Assembly (NCBI GenBank): GCA_021904315.1
Contig: CM038925.1
Coordinates: 7,504,501-7,568,500 of the forward strand
From: Sphagnum magellanicum
Lineage: Eukaryota > Streptophyta > Sphagnopsida > Sphagnales > Sphagnaceae
Reading direction: 5' to 3'
DNA length: 64,000 bases
Shown: positions 11,841-22,872 of the stretch, piece after piece
Numbering within the stretch: the first letter of the stretch is position 1
Layout: each line of letters begins with the position of its first letter
The notes under the pieces: generated by a model
Databases searched by the model: none
What the model was told of the DNA's origin: nothing
Seen by the model: only the letters and a program-made list of their open reading frames with translations
Position numbers and translations under genes: made by a program

Positions 11841-14571
11841 ATGTCATCCTTCCAAATGGAGTCTTTGAAAGTCATGGAAAAGTTTGATGGTGGCAACTTC
11901 CACCTTTGGAAGTTCAAGATGCGCATGATGCATTCTAAGCACGGGCTTTGGAAGTTTGTTGATGGGAGTGCAACAATTCCCCATGATGAAGATCAAATCA
12001 TGGATTATAACGAAAAGGCGACCAAGGCATTTGCATTACTTTGTGAACATTTCACGGATGCACAACTTGCACACATTCAATATTGCGAAAATGTCAAAAG
12101 CACTTGGGAAACACATCAAGAATCGATGCCCAACTAAAGCTCTTGATTCAAAGACCCCACAAGAAGCGTGGACCGGTACGAAGCTGGATGTATTTCATTT
12201 GAGAGTTTCTGGTTGCAAAACATTTGCACACATTCCACATGAAAAGAGAAGCAAATTAGAGTCCAAATCCATACCTTGTGTGTTTCTAAGGTATTGTGAA
12301 GGGACCAAAGCATATCGCTTAATGTGTCTAGAAACCAAAAGGATCATTAAGAGTCGAGATGTTGTGTTCCTTGAAGGGACGAAAGAAGTAGAAGGTGTTC
12401 GTGATAAGACACCCCTTTCAAACCAAATAGAACACCTTGTTGTGGATGAAGTCGATGAACTTGTGAAGGATGTTAATCCTATATCTTTGAAGGCAAGACC
12501 AGCGGAAGACGTGGAAGGTGATGAATCTACAACAAACTCTTCTTCGGAAGAAGAATTTGCTTCATCACAAGATGAAGGTTTGAATGAACCACAACAAGAT
12601 GGACCAAGAGAAAGGCCCCAAAAACAATATGTAAGGAGTGGCCTCGTGATTGGTGGGTTGCCACCAAAGAGGTGGAACGAGCCACCATGGCATTTTTGGG
12701 AGAACCCCAAACCATGGAAGAGGCGTTGAATGGTGAAGATGCAAAGAAATGGGAGATAGCCATGCAAGAAGAATACGACTCTCTTCTTGTCAACAACACT
12801 TGGTCCCTGGTGCCACTCCCCAAGGGTAGAAAACCCATTTCTTGCAAATGGGTGTTCAAAATCAAACATGGGTTGATGGTGAAGTCGAACGGTACAAGGC
12901 GAGACTTGTGGCAAGAGGTTTCACCCAAACGTTTGGAGTCGATTACAATGAAACTTTTGCACCCGTTGCAAAGTTTGTGTGAATTCGTTGTATCCTTGCA
13001 CTAGCGGCCATTGAAGACATGGAAATTCATCAAATGGACGTCAAAACCGCATTTCTCAATGGTGACCTTGAAGAGGAGATCTACACGGAGCAACCTGAAG
13101 GATTCACACATGAAGGCGAACATCTTGTGTGTAAGCTTCATAAGTCATTTTATGGCTTGAAACAATCTCCAAGGGCTTGGAACCAAAAGCTAGACGCTTT
13201 CTTGAAAAGCATCGAATTTATGAGAAGTGATGCGGACTTTAGTGTGTATGTTGCGCAAGTTGAGGATGTGACATTTTTCATCGTCGTCTATGTCGATGAT
13301 CTCATTTTGGTGTGCAATAATAAGGACAAGCTTTTGCAAATGAAGGAAGAACTTTCTCAAAAATTCGAAATGAAAGATCTTGGCGATTTGCATTTTTTCC
13401 TTGGCATGGAAGTGTTGAAGATTATGATGTAGATGTTAAAAACATTAGAAATGGTGTGGTAGATATTACAAACAATGTGGTAGTTAAGTGTTGCAAGTAA
13501 TCAAAGACATAGGTAGATTTGAAATATGTAAGTACCACGAACATGTTAGAATAAGGAGGGATTTATCCCATATGGTTTGTCAATGTAGTGGTACATGGAA
13601 GGGAATAAAGAGCAAGGCTGGAGGGGAGTTGGATATCTCACTCCAAGCATTGTTCACATACTTGTGTGTCTTATGTGCTTGTGATTGCGCAATCTCTCCT
13701 CTGATCCTATTGTTCTTCAATACTTCAATAGGAAGTGGAAAGGCATCGTGCACAACATCTTCTTTACATGAACCAAATTGGGTATCTCAAGGAGATTCTC
13801 AAACACTTTCGCATGGAAGATTGCAAAGCCATCAGAGTGCCACTTGATCCCAAGACGAAGTTGAAGAAGAATGTGAACAAGGATGACGAAATGGTGAAGG
13901 TTCCTTATCAACAAGATGTGGGATCCTTGATGTATGCCATGTTGTGTACTCGACCCGATTTGGCATACCCAATAAGCATGGTGAGTTAACACATGGCCAA
14001 TCCAAGCCTAGAATATTGGATTGCGGTGAAGCGCATTTTTCGATACTTGCAAGGCACATTGCAATTCAAATTACGCTTCGGAGGATTATCACCCCAAGAT
14101 GTGGTCGGATATTGTGATGCGGATTGGGCCGGTGACCTTGAGGATAGGAGATCCACCACAGGGTTTGTATTCATGATGGGAGGTGGAGCCACTTCGTGGA
14201 GTAGCAAACGACTACCCACAATCGCCTTGTCAACGACGGAGGCCGAATACATGGCAAGTACACAAGCTACCAAGGAAGCCATATGGATGACAAAGCTCAT
14301 GAAAGAATTAGGGTACATGAAAGAGAAGAAGGCGATGGTGATTCGATGTGACAACCAAGGTGCAATATCATTGACGAAGAATCCCATGCAACATGCTCGA
14401 ACAAAGCACATTGATGTTCAACATCACTTTGTTCGAGAACGAGTTGAAAATGGCGAAGTTACGTTCGAATATTGTTCAATGGAAGAGATGGTGGCGGATG
14501 TGCTCACTAAGGCATTACTGAAGGAACGACATTACAAATTGATAAGCATGCTCGGATTAGAAACTTCATAG
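11841..14571 (+). pseudogene. Cop2-a gag-pol pseudogene
   Basis: ATG 11841 begins MSSFQMESLKVMEKFDGGNF, a copia gag. After about 93 residues (near 12118) the sequence jumps to the integrase C-terminal region (NRCPTKALDSKTPQEAW, IPHEKRSKLESK): the rest of gag, protease and most of integrase are deleted. RT follows with frameshifts near 12880-13000, then MEIHQMDVKTAFLNGD and VVYVDDLILV. A 318 bp Cop1 solo LTR (13413-13730) splits RT after FFLGMEV. RNase H is well preserved (GYCDADWAGDLEDRRSTTG, STTEAEYMA) after one TAA at 13987-13989. It ends with TAG at 14569-14571. Not functional. Confidence 0.85.
13413..13730 (+). repeat. Solo LTR, Cop1 subtype A
   Basis: 318 bp LTR, flanked by GGAAG at 13408-13412 and 13731-13735, with no internal region. 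Inserted in Cop2-a RT; the coding sequence resumes in frame after one target copy. Confidence 0.95.
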
Positions 14572-14579
14572 AGTGGGAG

Positions 14580-14986
14580 TGTTAGAAATATTATTCGTTT
14601 CTAATTCCCAATGTTGATGAATGTGTTAAACATTCATCAAAAGGATGAATAGTATTCACATCCTTGTAGTAGTTAGGTTAGGGTTTAGAAGTGGAGACCA
14701 CTTAGGGTTTGGCGGCGGCTAGAGTTAGGGTTAAGTGGCGGCTACTTTAGGGTTAAGAGATAATATATATTGGAGTGGTTTTGAGTTGTCTTTCATTCTT
14801 TCCTTTCATGGTTTTTGAGTGCACATAGAACCTTCAAGCTTTGTTAGTTGTTACAAGCCATAGTTTTGTGATTGCATCAATTGAAAGCATACAACCTTTG
14901 TATTGTTCTTGTTATTTAATACAATTTTTCTATTTCATGAACCTTGAGTGTTCCATTTCTTGCTTGTTTTCAACTTGTTTCCAATA
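14580..14986 (+). repeat. Cop2 LTR (3' LTR of Cop2-a)
   Basis: 407 bp, starting TGTTAGAAATATTATTCG and ending TTGTTTCCAATA. It holds several TTAGGGTT-like words (14690-14755) and a TATA-like AATATATATT near 14762-14771, a plausible U3 promoter. The outer flank is Cop2-b gag. The missing 5' LTR prevents a target-duplication check. Confidence 0.88.
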
Positions 14987-15127
14987 TGGCAAGGTGGCAC
15001 TCCCATCAACAAATTTTCCAAAGCCCATGTTTAGAAGCATCTTGCACATTTTGAACTTCCAAAGGTGAAAGTTGGCACCATCATACTTCTCCATGACTTT
15101 CAAGGATTCCATTTGAAAAGAACACAT
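14987..15127 (-). pseudogene. Cop2-b gag N-terminal fragment
   Basis: Minus-strand copia gag start (MCSFQMESLKVMEKYDGANF, then LWKFKM ... FVDGSATLP), cut after about 47 residues by the Cop2-a insertion. No other Cop2-b coding sequence is in the window. The original continuation would lie beyond the lost 5' end of Cop2-a. Confidence 0.8.
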
Positions 15128-15636
15128 TTTGAACGCAAATGCTTTACAAACAATCTTTCAAAAGATTAAAAGCTTTGGAAGAAAATCTTTGACCCCACAT
15201 GTAAACCTAAAAAGAAAAAAAATTATCACTTGCAAATCTTTAGTTACACAAGCTTGAAATTTCACTTGAAACTTGCAACCATGCAAAAAACTCTCTTTGA
15301 CATAGTTGAAACTTCACACTTTCAACAACTCAAAGAGCTTTCTTCTGCACACCTCAAACTTTTAATGAATCAAAAAAGTCTCTTCCACACACTTTCACCT
15401 TGAAACTTGATACTTTGAAAAAACTTGAAGAACATGTTTTTCACGCTTGAAAAACTTACAACACTTTTAAAGAAATCTTTTCTACACCTCCCACTCAGTT
15501 AGAAATGGTTTTCTACTCTCTTTGCAACCTTGCAAACTATAAGCCTTCCCTCAAGAGGACTCTCCCTTTTTATGTTATACAAACTAAACCCTTGACTATT
15601 TTTTGTTCTAACACAATGTCCTTTCTCTTGCTTGGT

Positions 15637-15650
15637 GTGGGCCCATAACC
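15637..15650 (-). promoter_or_regulatory. Primer binding site, half-tRNA-iMet type (Cop2-b)
   Basis: Sense GGTTATGGGCCCAC directly after the LTR end TTTCCAATA. Identical to the Cop1 site although the LTRs are unrelated in sequence. Confidence 0.85.
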
Positions 15651-16109
15651 TATTGGAAACAACTTGAAAACAAACAAGAAATGAAACATTCAAGGTTCAT
15701 GAAATGGATTAATTGTATTAACTAGTAAGAAAACACAAAGGTTATATGCTTCAAATGCTATAATTACAAAACTATGGCTTGTAACTACTAACAACACTTG
15801 AAGGTTATATGTGCACTCAAAACCACTCCATTATATACTATCTCCTAACCTTAAAGTAGCCACTATTTAACCCTAACCTAGCCGCCACCAAACCCTAACC
15901 CTAGCCACCACTTCACCCTAAACTAGCCACCACCAAACCCTAACCTTAGCCGCCGCCTAACCCTAACCGTAGCTACCACCAAGCCTTAAATAGTTTCCAC
16001 TTCTAAACCCTAACCTAACTACAAGGATGTGGATATTATTCATCTTTTTGATGAATGTTTAACACAATCATCAACATTGGGAATTAGAAACGAATAATAT
16101 TTCTTAATA
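15651..16109 (-). repeat. Cop2 LTR (5' LTR of Cop2-b)
   Basis: About 459 bp. Ends match the Cop2-a LTR, with a longer telomere-like stretch in the middle (15850-16020: AACCCTAACCTAGCCGCCAC and variants). The outer terminus has decayed to TATTAAG. Confidence 0.85.
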
Positions 16110-16588
16110 GAAAGAGTTCCAAATTTTGATCCTCAAATTCATTATCTGGTTAAGCAAAAAGCCATAATTCATAGCATAAGATTGTCTAGAGGAATTGAGT
16201 TAGTACTTGTAGTTAAACAAGAAACTGTAGTCTTACTAAAAGTAAAACCAATAGTAGGAGAAGGTGTACTTGCGACTGTTAAAGTAAAGTATAGTTAACC
16301 CATACTTAATTAGCTAAATGGAAGCATTATTAGAAGAGTCCCACGGGATTGGGGCAAAGGAATTCATATGTGAATAAAGTTCCAAAACCGAACCCTCCAC
16401 ATTACACATAGTGCCATCAGATTAAACATCATATCAATGAATGTCCATCATTGAAAACAATGTGAGGTAGGGATTTGTTGAACATTTTCAAAATCTAAAT
16501 CTAGAACTTAGAACAGTAAAAGGCCATGGAAATTTTGAGCCAAAGGATTTATACCATGAGAAGTTTATAATTCCATATAGACTCAAAG

Positions 16589-17044
16589 TATTGGAAACAA
16601 CTTGAAAACAAGCAAGAAATGAAACATTCTAGGTTCATCAAATGGAACAATCGTATTAATTAACAAGAAATCACAAAGTTTGTATGCTTCAAATGCTACA
16701 ATCACAAAACTATGGCTTGCAACTACTGACAAGGCTTAAAGGTTTTACGTGCACTCAAAACCATGAAAGGAGATAATGAAAGATAATGCAAAACCACTCC
16801 AATATATACTATCTCCTAACCTTAAAATAACCACCACTTAACCCTAACCTAGCCGTCACCTAACCGTAGCCACCACCAAAACCTAACCCTAGCCAAACCC
16901 TAAATAGCCTCCACTTCCAAACCTTAGCCACCATTATTCAACCTAACCTAACTACTATAAGGATGTGAATGCTATTCATCCTTTTGATGAATGTTTAACA
17001 CATTCATCAACATTGGGAATTAAATACGAATAGTATTTCTAACA
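16589..17044 (-). repeat. Solo LTR, Cop2
   Basis: 456 bp Cop2 LTR without internal region, flanked by CAAAG (16584-16588) and CAAAT (17045-17049): a 4 of 5 match consistent with an aged target duplication. Contains the AACCCTAACC-type minisatellite. Confidence 0.85.
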
Positions 17045-17097
17045 CAAATAATAAATTTGGAAAAATAACAAAGTGGAAATGAGACTTAAAATTATGG

Positions 17098-17120
17098 CCC
17101 TAAACCCTAAACCCTAAACC
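17098..17120. repeat. Interstitial plant-telomere-like run
   Basis: Three tandem CCCTAAA units inside the gypsy-like stretch, the Arabidopsis-type telomere motif. It is too short to imply a chromosome-end origin. Confidence 0.7.
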
Positions 17121-19283
17121 AAATTTGTTACACCACAATGTTGGAGTTACCTATGCAAGAACTTATAATTTCAGAGTGGAACCAATATGATCTACACCAT
17201 TATATTATGTGGTGATGCCTTAGTTTATGGTTATAATTACTAAAGCTCCATTTACAACAACACCAACCCATACCATTACTAGCATGAAGTTTAGACTACA
17301 AATTCTAAGGGGAACATACCTTGTGAACATGCATACATAATGCCTAGAAAGGTGGATAAGGATTTTGTTGAAGAACCATTAGATCCAAGAGGAGAAGGAT
17401 TAGGACCACCAGGTCCATGACCTTCAAGATATTTTGGATTGTTAATGATGGATCTAGGAAAACCACCATTACCACCAAATAGACCTTATCATTGACCACT
17501 TAACTATCTTGAATATGTGAAAGATTCTAACCTAAATGCTCATGTTAGAATTTTTAAGGTGGCCAATAAAGTAAATGGTGAAAAAGAAAACTTAAAAATT
17601 ATTAATCTATTTAGTTTTATCCTTAGAGACACTATGTTTGATGAGTGTAATAATTATATGGGAGACTACCTAGATTATACTTTGTAGAATTGTAGTTAGC
17701 TTTCTGTAAACGGTTTAAAATAATTTAGAATGATGAGCAAGTTTATTTGCAATTGAAAAACATGAAGCAAGTGAATAATGAAAGAATGGAGGTCTATTAT
17801 GAGAGATTATTGAAATTAGCCAATAGTCTTCAACACAAGACAACAAATAGTTTTTTAATTATTATTTTTAGATTTGAATTACAACCATATCTATGTGTAG
17901 TAACAACAAGCATGAAGAGAGAAACCTTGTAGCAGCATAAGGAAACAACTTTGGTTTGTGAAAAAGGGATTTTTGAAGTAGAGGTTATAAGTAATTTGAT
18001 AGTACCACAAATTAATAAAACAATATTAACTTAGAAACCTTAGATAGTTCTAGAGAAAAGAAGAATGTTTATACAAACTATCACAGGACAAATCATAATG
18101 TTGAAAATTATAGAGTCAAAAGAAAGGAAGACTTTGTCTAGTAGTTTCTTAGTTACCACTCAACAAATCAAAGTACAAAGACCTGTGAGGTATTCCTATC
18201 ATATCTGTGGTGAGACAATCATAAGATCATAGATTATTTTTAAGTACAATGACATGCAAAATATGTTTAAGAACAAAGAAATGAAGACTACAGAAAAACA
18301 AGTTGTGGTAGAGCCCAAGGTTGCCAAACCTTTAATTCATATAGTGGATGTCAACATGGCCAATACCATGAGCAAGGTTATTGGAAAGCAAATGTTCAAA
18401 GATAGAGAGCCAATCAAGAAGAAGTTTACTGTTGACTGGGAAGAAGAAGAAAGACTACAACAATCTTTTGTTAAGACAATACAAGAGATGCAAGCAGGAG
18501 ACCCACCAAAAAGTCTGAATAAAAAGGAAAAATCATAGTGGAATACAAATTGGGCAAGATTACTAGAAACTGAGGTGTCCACAAAACCAATTGTACCAAA
18601 AAATTTGTTTGTTATTCCTAACAACAAAGTTATGTCTATGGAACATATATTCCAAGATATCAATAAACAAATGTTGGAAACCACCTATACCTTGAAATTA
18701 AGTCAATTGTTGAAAATAGCACCAGATCATAATAAATATATGTGGTAGAAACTAAAGCCAAAAAAACCTAACATAGTTACTAAAGTGATATTAAAACCTA
18801 GTGTAGCCACAATGATTGAGACACACTTCGAAATTGACATTACAATTATAAAAGTAGATAACCAAATGGAAATCATCCAAGTACAAGTTGGGAAAAACAT
18901 TATGAGGATGTTTTGTTAGATGGAAGAGTAAATGTAAACATTATAACAGAAAACCTCATAACAAAAATAGGTTAACCCAAACCAAGACAAGCCCCATACC
19001 ACCTTAAAATGGTAGATTAGAGTATGATTAGACCTTTAGGAATCATTAGAGTTTTGAAGATTCACATACATGGCATACCTTATGTAGCCACATTTATTGT
19101 TTTGCAAAACAATGTGGTAGATTTTTGTTATTTTATGTTACAAATAAGACCTTGGTTCAGAGATGCAAAAATTACACATGATTGGGGCAACAATGTCATT
19201 ACTATTCAAGGTAATGGAATAATCAGAACAATATTAGTGAACAAAAAATTGGGAGCAAAAACCAAAAGACCCCAAGTACTTAT

Positions 19284-19586
19284 TGTTGAAGATTATGATG
19301 TAGATGAAACATAGATAGTGGTGTAATAGATATTAGAAACTATGTGGTAGATAAATGTTGCAAGTAATCAAAGACATAGGTAGATTGAAGATATGTTAGT
19401 ACCACCAATATGTTAGAATAAGGAGGGAGAGAAATAGTTATCCCATATGGTTTGTCAATGTGGTGGTACATGGAAGGGAATAAAGAGCAAGGTTGGAGGT
19501 GAGTTGGAACACTCACTCCAAGCATTGTTCACATACTTGTGTGATTTGAATGTGCAATCCCTCCTCTGATCCTATTGTTTTCAACA
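19284..19586 (+). repeat. Cop1 LTR, subtype B (5' LTR of Cop1-4)
   Basis: 303 bp. Left flank CTTAT (19279-19283) equals the flank of the minus-strand LTR at 785-1087; both interrupt the same Gyp1 codon. Confidence 0.95.
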
Positions 19587-19600
19587 GGTTATGGGCCCAC
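19587..19600 (+). promoter_or_regulatory. Primer binding site (Cop1-4)
   Basis: GGTTATGGGCCCAC directly after the LTR; half-tRNA-iMet type. Confidence 0.85.
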
Positions 19601-19624
19601 TCATGCAAATTGAATCATTAGAGG

Positions 19625-19942
19625 TATTGAAGTATTGAAGAACAATAGGATCCGAGGAGAGATTGCGCAATTACAAGCACATAAGACACACAAGTATGTG
19701 AACAATGCTTGGAGTGAGATATCCAACTCCCCTCCAGCCTTGCTCTTTATTCCTTTCCATGTACCACTACATTGACAAACCATATGGGATAAATCCCTCC
19801 TTATTCTAACATGTTCGTGGTACTTACATATTTCAAATCTACCTATGTCTTTGATTACTTGCAACACTTAACTACCACATTGTTTGTAATATCTACCACA
19901 CCATTTCTAATGTTTCTAACATCTACATCATAATCTTCAACA
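19625..19942 (-). repeat. Cop1 LTR, subtype A (3' LTR of Cop1-3)
   Basis: 318 bp, outer flank AGAGG. Carries GATATTACAAAC near the U3 start and CCTCGGATCC near the U5 end, unlike its own 5' LTR. Confidence 0.95.
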
Positions 19943-22547
19943 CTCCCACTTTGCAAGTAATCTAAGACTCTCAATCCCATGCTTCTTGTAAGGTTTTGAT
20001 GTCGCTCCTTTGCCAATGCCTTTGTCAACACATCCGCCACCATATCTTGAGTTGGGCAATACTTCAGGCCTATTTCTCCACTCTCCAACTTCTCTCGAAT
20101 GAAGTGGTGTTGTATGTCAATGTGCTTTGTGCGAGAGTGGTGTGTAGGGTTCTTTGCAAGTGCAATGCATCCTTGATTGTCACACATGATGATTGTTGCT
20201 CCATCTTGCACAAGTCCCACATCCGCCATCAACTTCCTCAACCATATGGCCTCCTTGGTGCATTGACTAGTGGCCATGTATTCGGCCTCCGTGGTAGACA
20301 AGGCAATTGTAGGTTGCCTCTTGCAATTCCATGAGATGGCTCCCACTCCAACAAAGAACACGTACCCGGTGGTGGAACGCCGCTCATTTGCATCTCCACC
20401 CCAATCGGCATCACAATATCCCCTCAAACTAACCTCCTTGCCTCCAAGGCACAATTTCAAGTCCATAGTGCCCTTCAAGTATCGCATGATGCGTTTCACC
20501 GCCATCCAATGGGAAGGACCAGCCCTTGACATGAATTGACTCACCATGCTCACCGGGAATGCAAGATCAGGCCGTGTGCCCACCATGGCATACATCAATG
20601 ATCCCACCGCCGCCTTGTATGGAATGCCTTGCATCTCCTCTTGAATGCCTTGAAACTCCTCCTCCGTGAGCTTCAAGAGCTTGGAATTCACATCAAGTGG
20701 AGTTGCAATGGGCTTGCATTCCTCCATGTTGAAGCGCTTGAGCACCTCCTCAATGTACTTGCTTTGGCTCATGGTTATGGTGTGGTTGGCACGGTCTCTC
20801 TCAAACTCCACACCAAGGCAATAGTGCAACTCTCCAAGATCACTCATCTCAAATTCATTTTCAAGCCTTGACTTCAACCACTTCAAAATGTTCCCATTGC
20901 TTGCTAAGATGATCAAATCATCCACATAGATTATCACTATCAACAAGTACTCACCCGTTCGCTTGATGTACAACGAATGGTCCGCTTGGCTCCTACAAAA
21001 GCCTTCGTGGGTGAAGAACATGTCAATGCGTTGGTACCATGCTCTTGGTGATTGCTTGAGCCCGTACAAGGACTTCTTCAACTTACACACCAGGTCCTCC
21101 TTGCCATCTTGCACGAATCCTTGGGGTTGGTCCATGTAGATGTCCTCCTCCAATTCTCCATTCAAGAATGCGGTCTTCACGTCCATTTGGTGGATCTCCA
21201 AGTCCATGGCGGCTCCCATTGCAAGAATGCATCTAGTGGTCGTGAACTTGGCCACCGGGGCAAATGTCTCGTTGAAGTCCACACCTTCAACTTGAGAATA
21301 CCCCTTGGCCACCAACCTTGCCTTGTGCCTCACGATATGGCCTGATGCATCCCTTTTGGTGCGAAACACCCACTTGCATCCCACACTTTTGCGATCCTTT
21401 GGAAGAGGGACCAACTCCCATGTGCCATTGGCCATGAGTGAGCCATACTCCTCTTGCATGGCCGCCTCCCACTTGCTTGCATCCTCCGAACGCATTGCAT
21501 CACACAAATTCAATGGATCATCAAGACAAGCAACATTGGCACGTTCCACATCTTGTTGGGGTAGGATGTGGTTCTTCCACCATTCTCCAAGCGGTCGTCG
21601 CTCCCTCAAGGGGTACCTACGCTCCTCCGAGGGCTGCCCATCTTCTTCATCACTTGTGCTTGCATCCTTAGATGGTGTTGGGGTTGGCGGTGCCTCTTGA
21701 TTGCTTGGATACTCTTTGGCATCACTTGCGCCCTCATCATCATCCACATAGGGCGATTTGGAAGATGTGTCCATAATCACCACATTAGGGGTCTCATTTC
21801 TCCCACTTGGACGCATTTCCAAATCGTTGCCCACATTAGTGCTATCCTCCATGAACTCAACATCCCTACACTTGATGATTTTCTTGGATTGCACACACAT
21901 GAGCCTATATGCCTTGGTGCCTTCACAATACCCAAGAAACAAGCATTTTGTGCCCTTTGCATCAAGCTTACCCCTCTTCTCGTCCGGCACCATGGCATAT
22001 GCAATGCATCCAAACACACGCATGTGTGAAATGCAAGGCTTTTTCCCACTCCATGCTTCCTCGGGTGTGATGGATGGCAATGCTCTTGATGGACATCGAT
22101 TCCTTGTGTAGGTCGCATTCACCACCGCTTCCGCCCAAAGTGATTTATTGAGGTTTTGAGCATGAAGCATGCTCCTGGCCATCTCCACAAGGGTGCGGTT
22201 TGCACGTTCCGCCACTCCATTTTGTTGAGGCCTATATGGTGTGGAGGTTTGCTTCTCGATGCCGTGTGTCTTCAAGAAGCTCTGGAATCCCTTGGAAATG
22301 TACTCCCCTCCATTGTCCGACCGAAACACCTTGATCTTGTGTTCTGATTGTGTCTCCACAAGTGCCTTGAATTCCTTGAACTTCTCGAAGCACTCCCCTT
22401 TGGACTTCAACAAGTACACCCATACCTTCCTTGAAAAGTCATCAATGTACGTCACAAAGTACTTTGCACCACCCAAGGATGTGGTCCTCATGGGGCCACA
22501 TACATCCGAATGCACAATCTCCAAGGGCTTCGTGGCACGCATCCCTC
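19855..22547 (-). pseudogene. Cop1-3 gag-pol, C-terminal part (IN-RT-RNase H)
   Basis: 895 codons open from the integrase domain (MRATKPLEIVHSDVCGPM) through RSDNGGEY, QNGVAERANR, RT with IIYVDDLII, RNase H GYCDADWGG and STTEAEYMA, into the LTR. It joins exactly in frame, minus one target copy CCCTC, with the N-terminal 470 codons at 27042-28451. The ancestral polyprotein was thus 1365 residues with no stop. It is broken only by the Cop1-5 insertion, between the zinc motif and the first catalytic Asp of integrase. Confidence 0.9.
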
Positions 22548-22872
22548 TGTTGAAACAATAGGATCAGAGGAGAGATTGCACATTCAAAGCACATAGATCA
22601 CACAAGTATGTGAACAATGCTTGGAGTGAGATATCCAACTCTCCTCCAACCTTGCTCTTTATTCCCTTCCCTGTACCACCACATTGACAAACCATATGGG
22701 ATAAATATCTCTCTCCCTCCTTATTCTAACATGTTGGTGGTACTAGCATAAATCAAATCCACCTATGTCTTTGATTACTTGCAACACTAATCTATCACAT
22801 AGTTTCTACCAGATTGTTTCTAATATCTCTAACACTATTAACTATGTCTCATCTACATCATAATCTTCAACA
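22548..22872 (-). repeat. Cop1 LTR, subtype C (3' LTR of Cop1-5)
   Basis: 325 bp, TGTTGAAG ... GTTTCAACA in sense. Appears identical to the retained part of the 5' LTR. Confidence 0.95.

Larger units (their letters stand above)
11349..14986 (+). mobile_element. Cop2-a, 5'-truncated and deleted copia element
   Basis: Second copia family. The 5' LTR and primer site are missing because Cop1-1 abuts the leader at 11349. The leader (11349-11840) is rich in AAGTGTGTGGAAGAG and TTTCAAGTT words. Then gag start, a large deletion, RT, RNase H, polypurine tract AGAGTGGGAG and a 3' LTR. A Cop1 solo LTR interrupts RT. The element sits in the gag of Cop2-b (minus strand). Confidence 0.85.
14987..16109 (-). 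mobile_element. Cop2-b, 5' end of a copia element
   Basis: Minus-strand remnant: gag start, leader (15128-15636, AT-rich, no ORF of note), primer site, 5' LTR 15651-16109. It lies between Cop2-a and the gypsy-like sequence. Confidence 0.85.
16110..19283 (+). pseudogene. Ty3/gypsy gag-protease remnant, 5' half of Gyp1
   Basis: Heavily mutated but recognisable Ty3/gypsy coding sequence. 17510-17690: gag core (EYVKDSNLNAHVRIFKVANK ... INLFSFILRDTMFDECNNYM). 17747-17990: MKQVNNERMEVYYERLLKLA and the following gag lines. 18254-18720: a charged gag/linker. 18880-19283: aspartic protease region (LLDGRVNVNIITENLI, active-site neighbourhood altered; then GIPYVATFIVLQNNVVDFCY and DAKITHDWGNNVITIQGNG). 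Many stops and frame changes are present. It ends KTKRPQVL at the CTTAT target copy; the next codons are at 784-611 on the other strand. 16110-16588 and 17045-17500 show only short frames; I assign them to the element by position only. A Cop2 solo LTR lies inside. Confidence 0.8.

Noticed and set aside
13488-13847. Recurrent ~100-codon frame beginning MLQVIKDIGRFE in A-type LTRs
   Set aside because: It spans U3, R, U5 and primer site and is repeated only because the LTR is repeated; no start context, domain or conservation beyond the DNA itself.
16110-16588. Host gene fragment between Cop2-b and the solo LTR
   Set aside because: Only short broken frames and no recognisable domain; kept within the gypsy remnant by position, with low certainty.
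17098-17120. Former chromosome end (telomere)
   Set aside because: Only three units, within decayed gypsy-like sequence; chance or a captured telo-box is sufficient.
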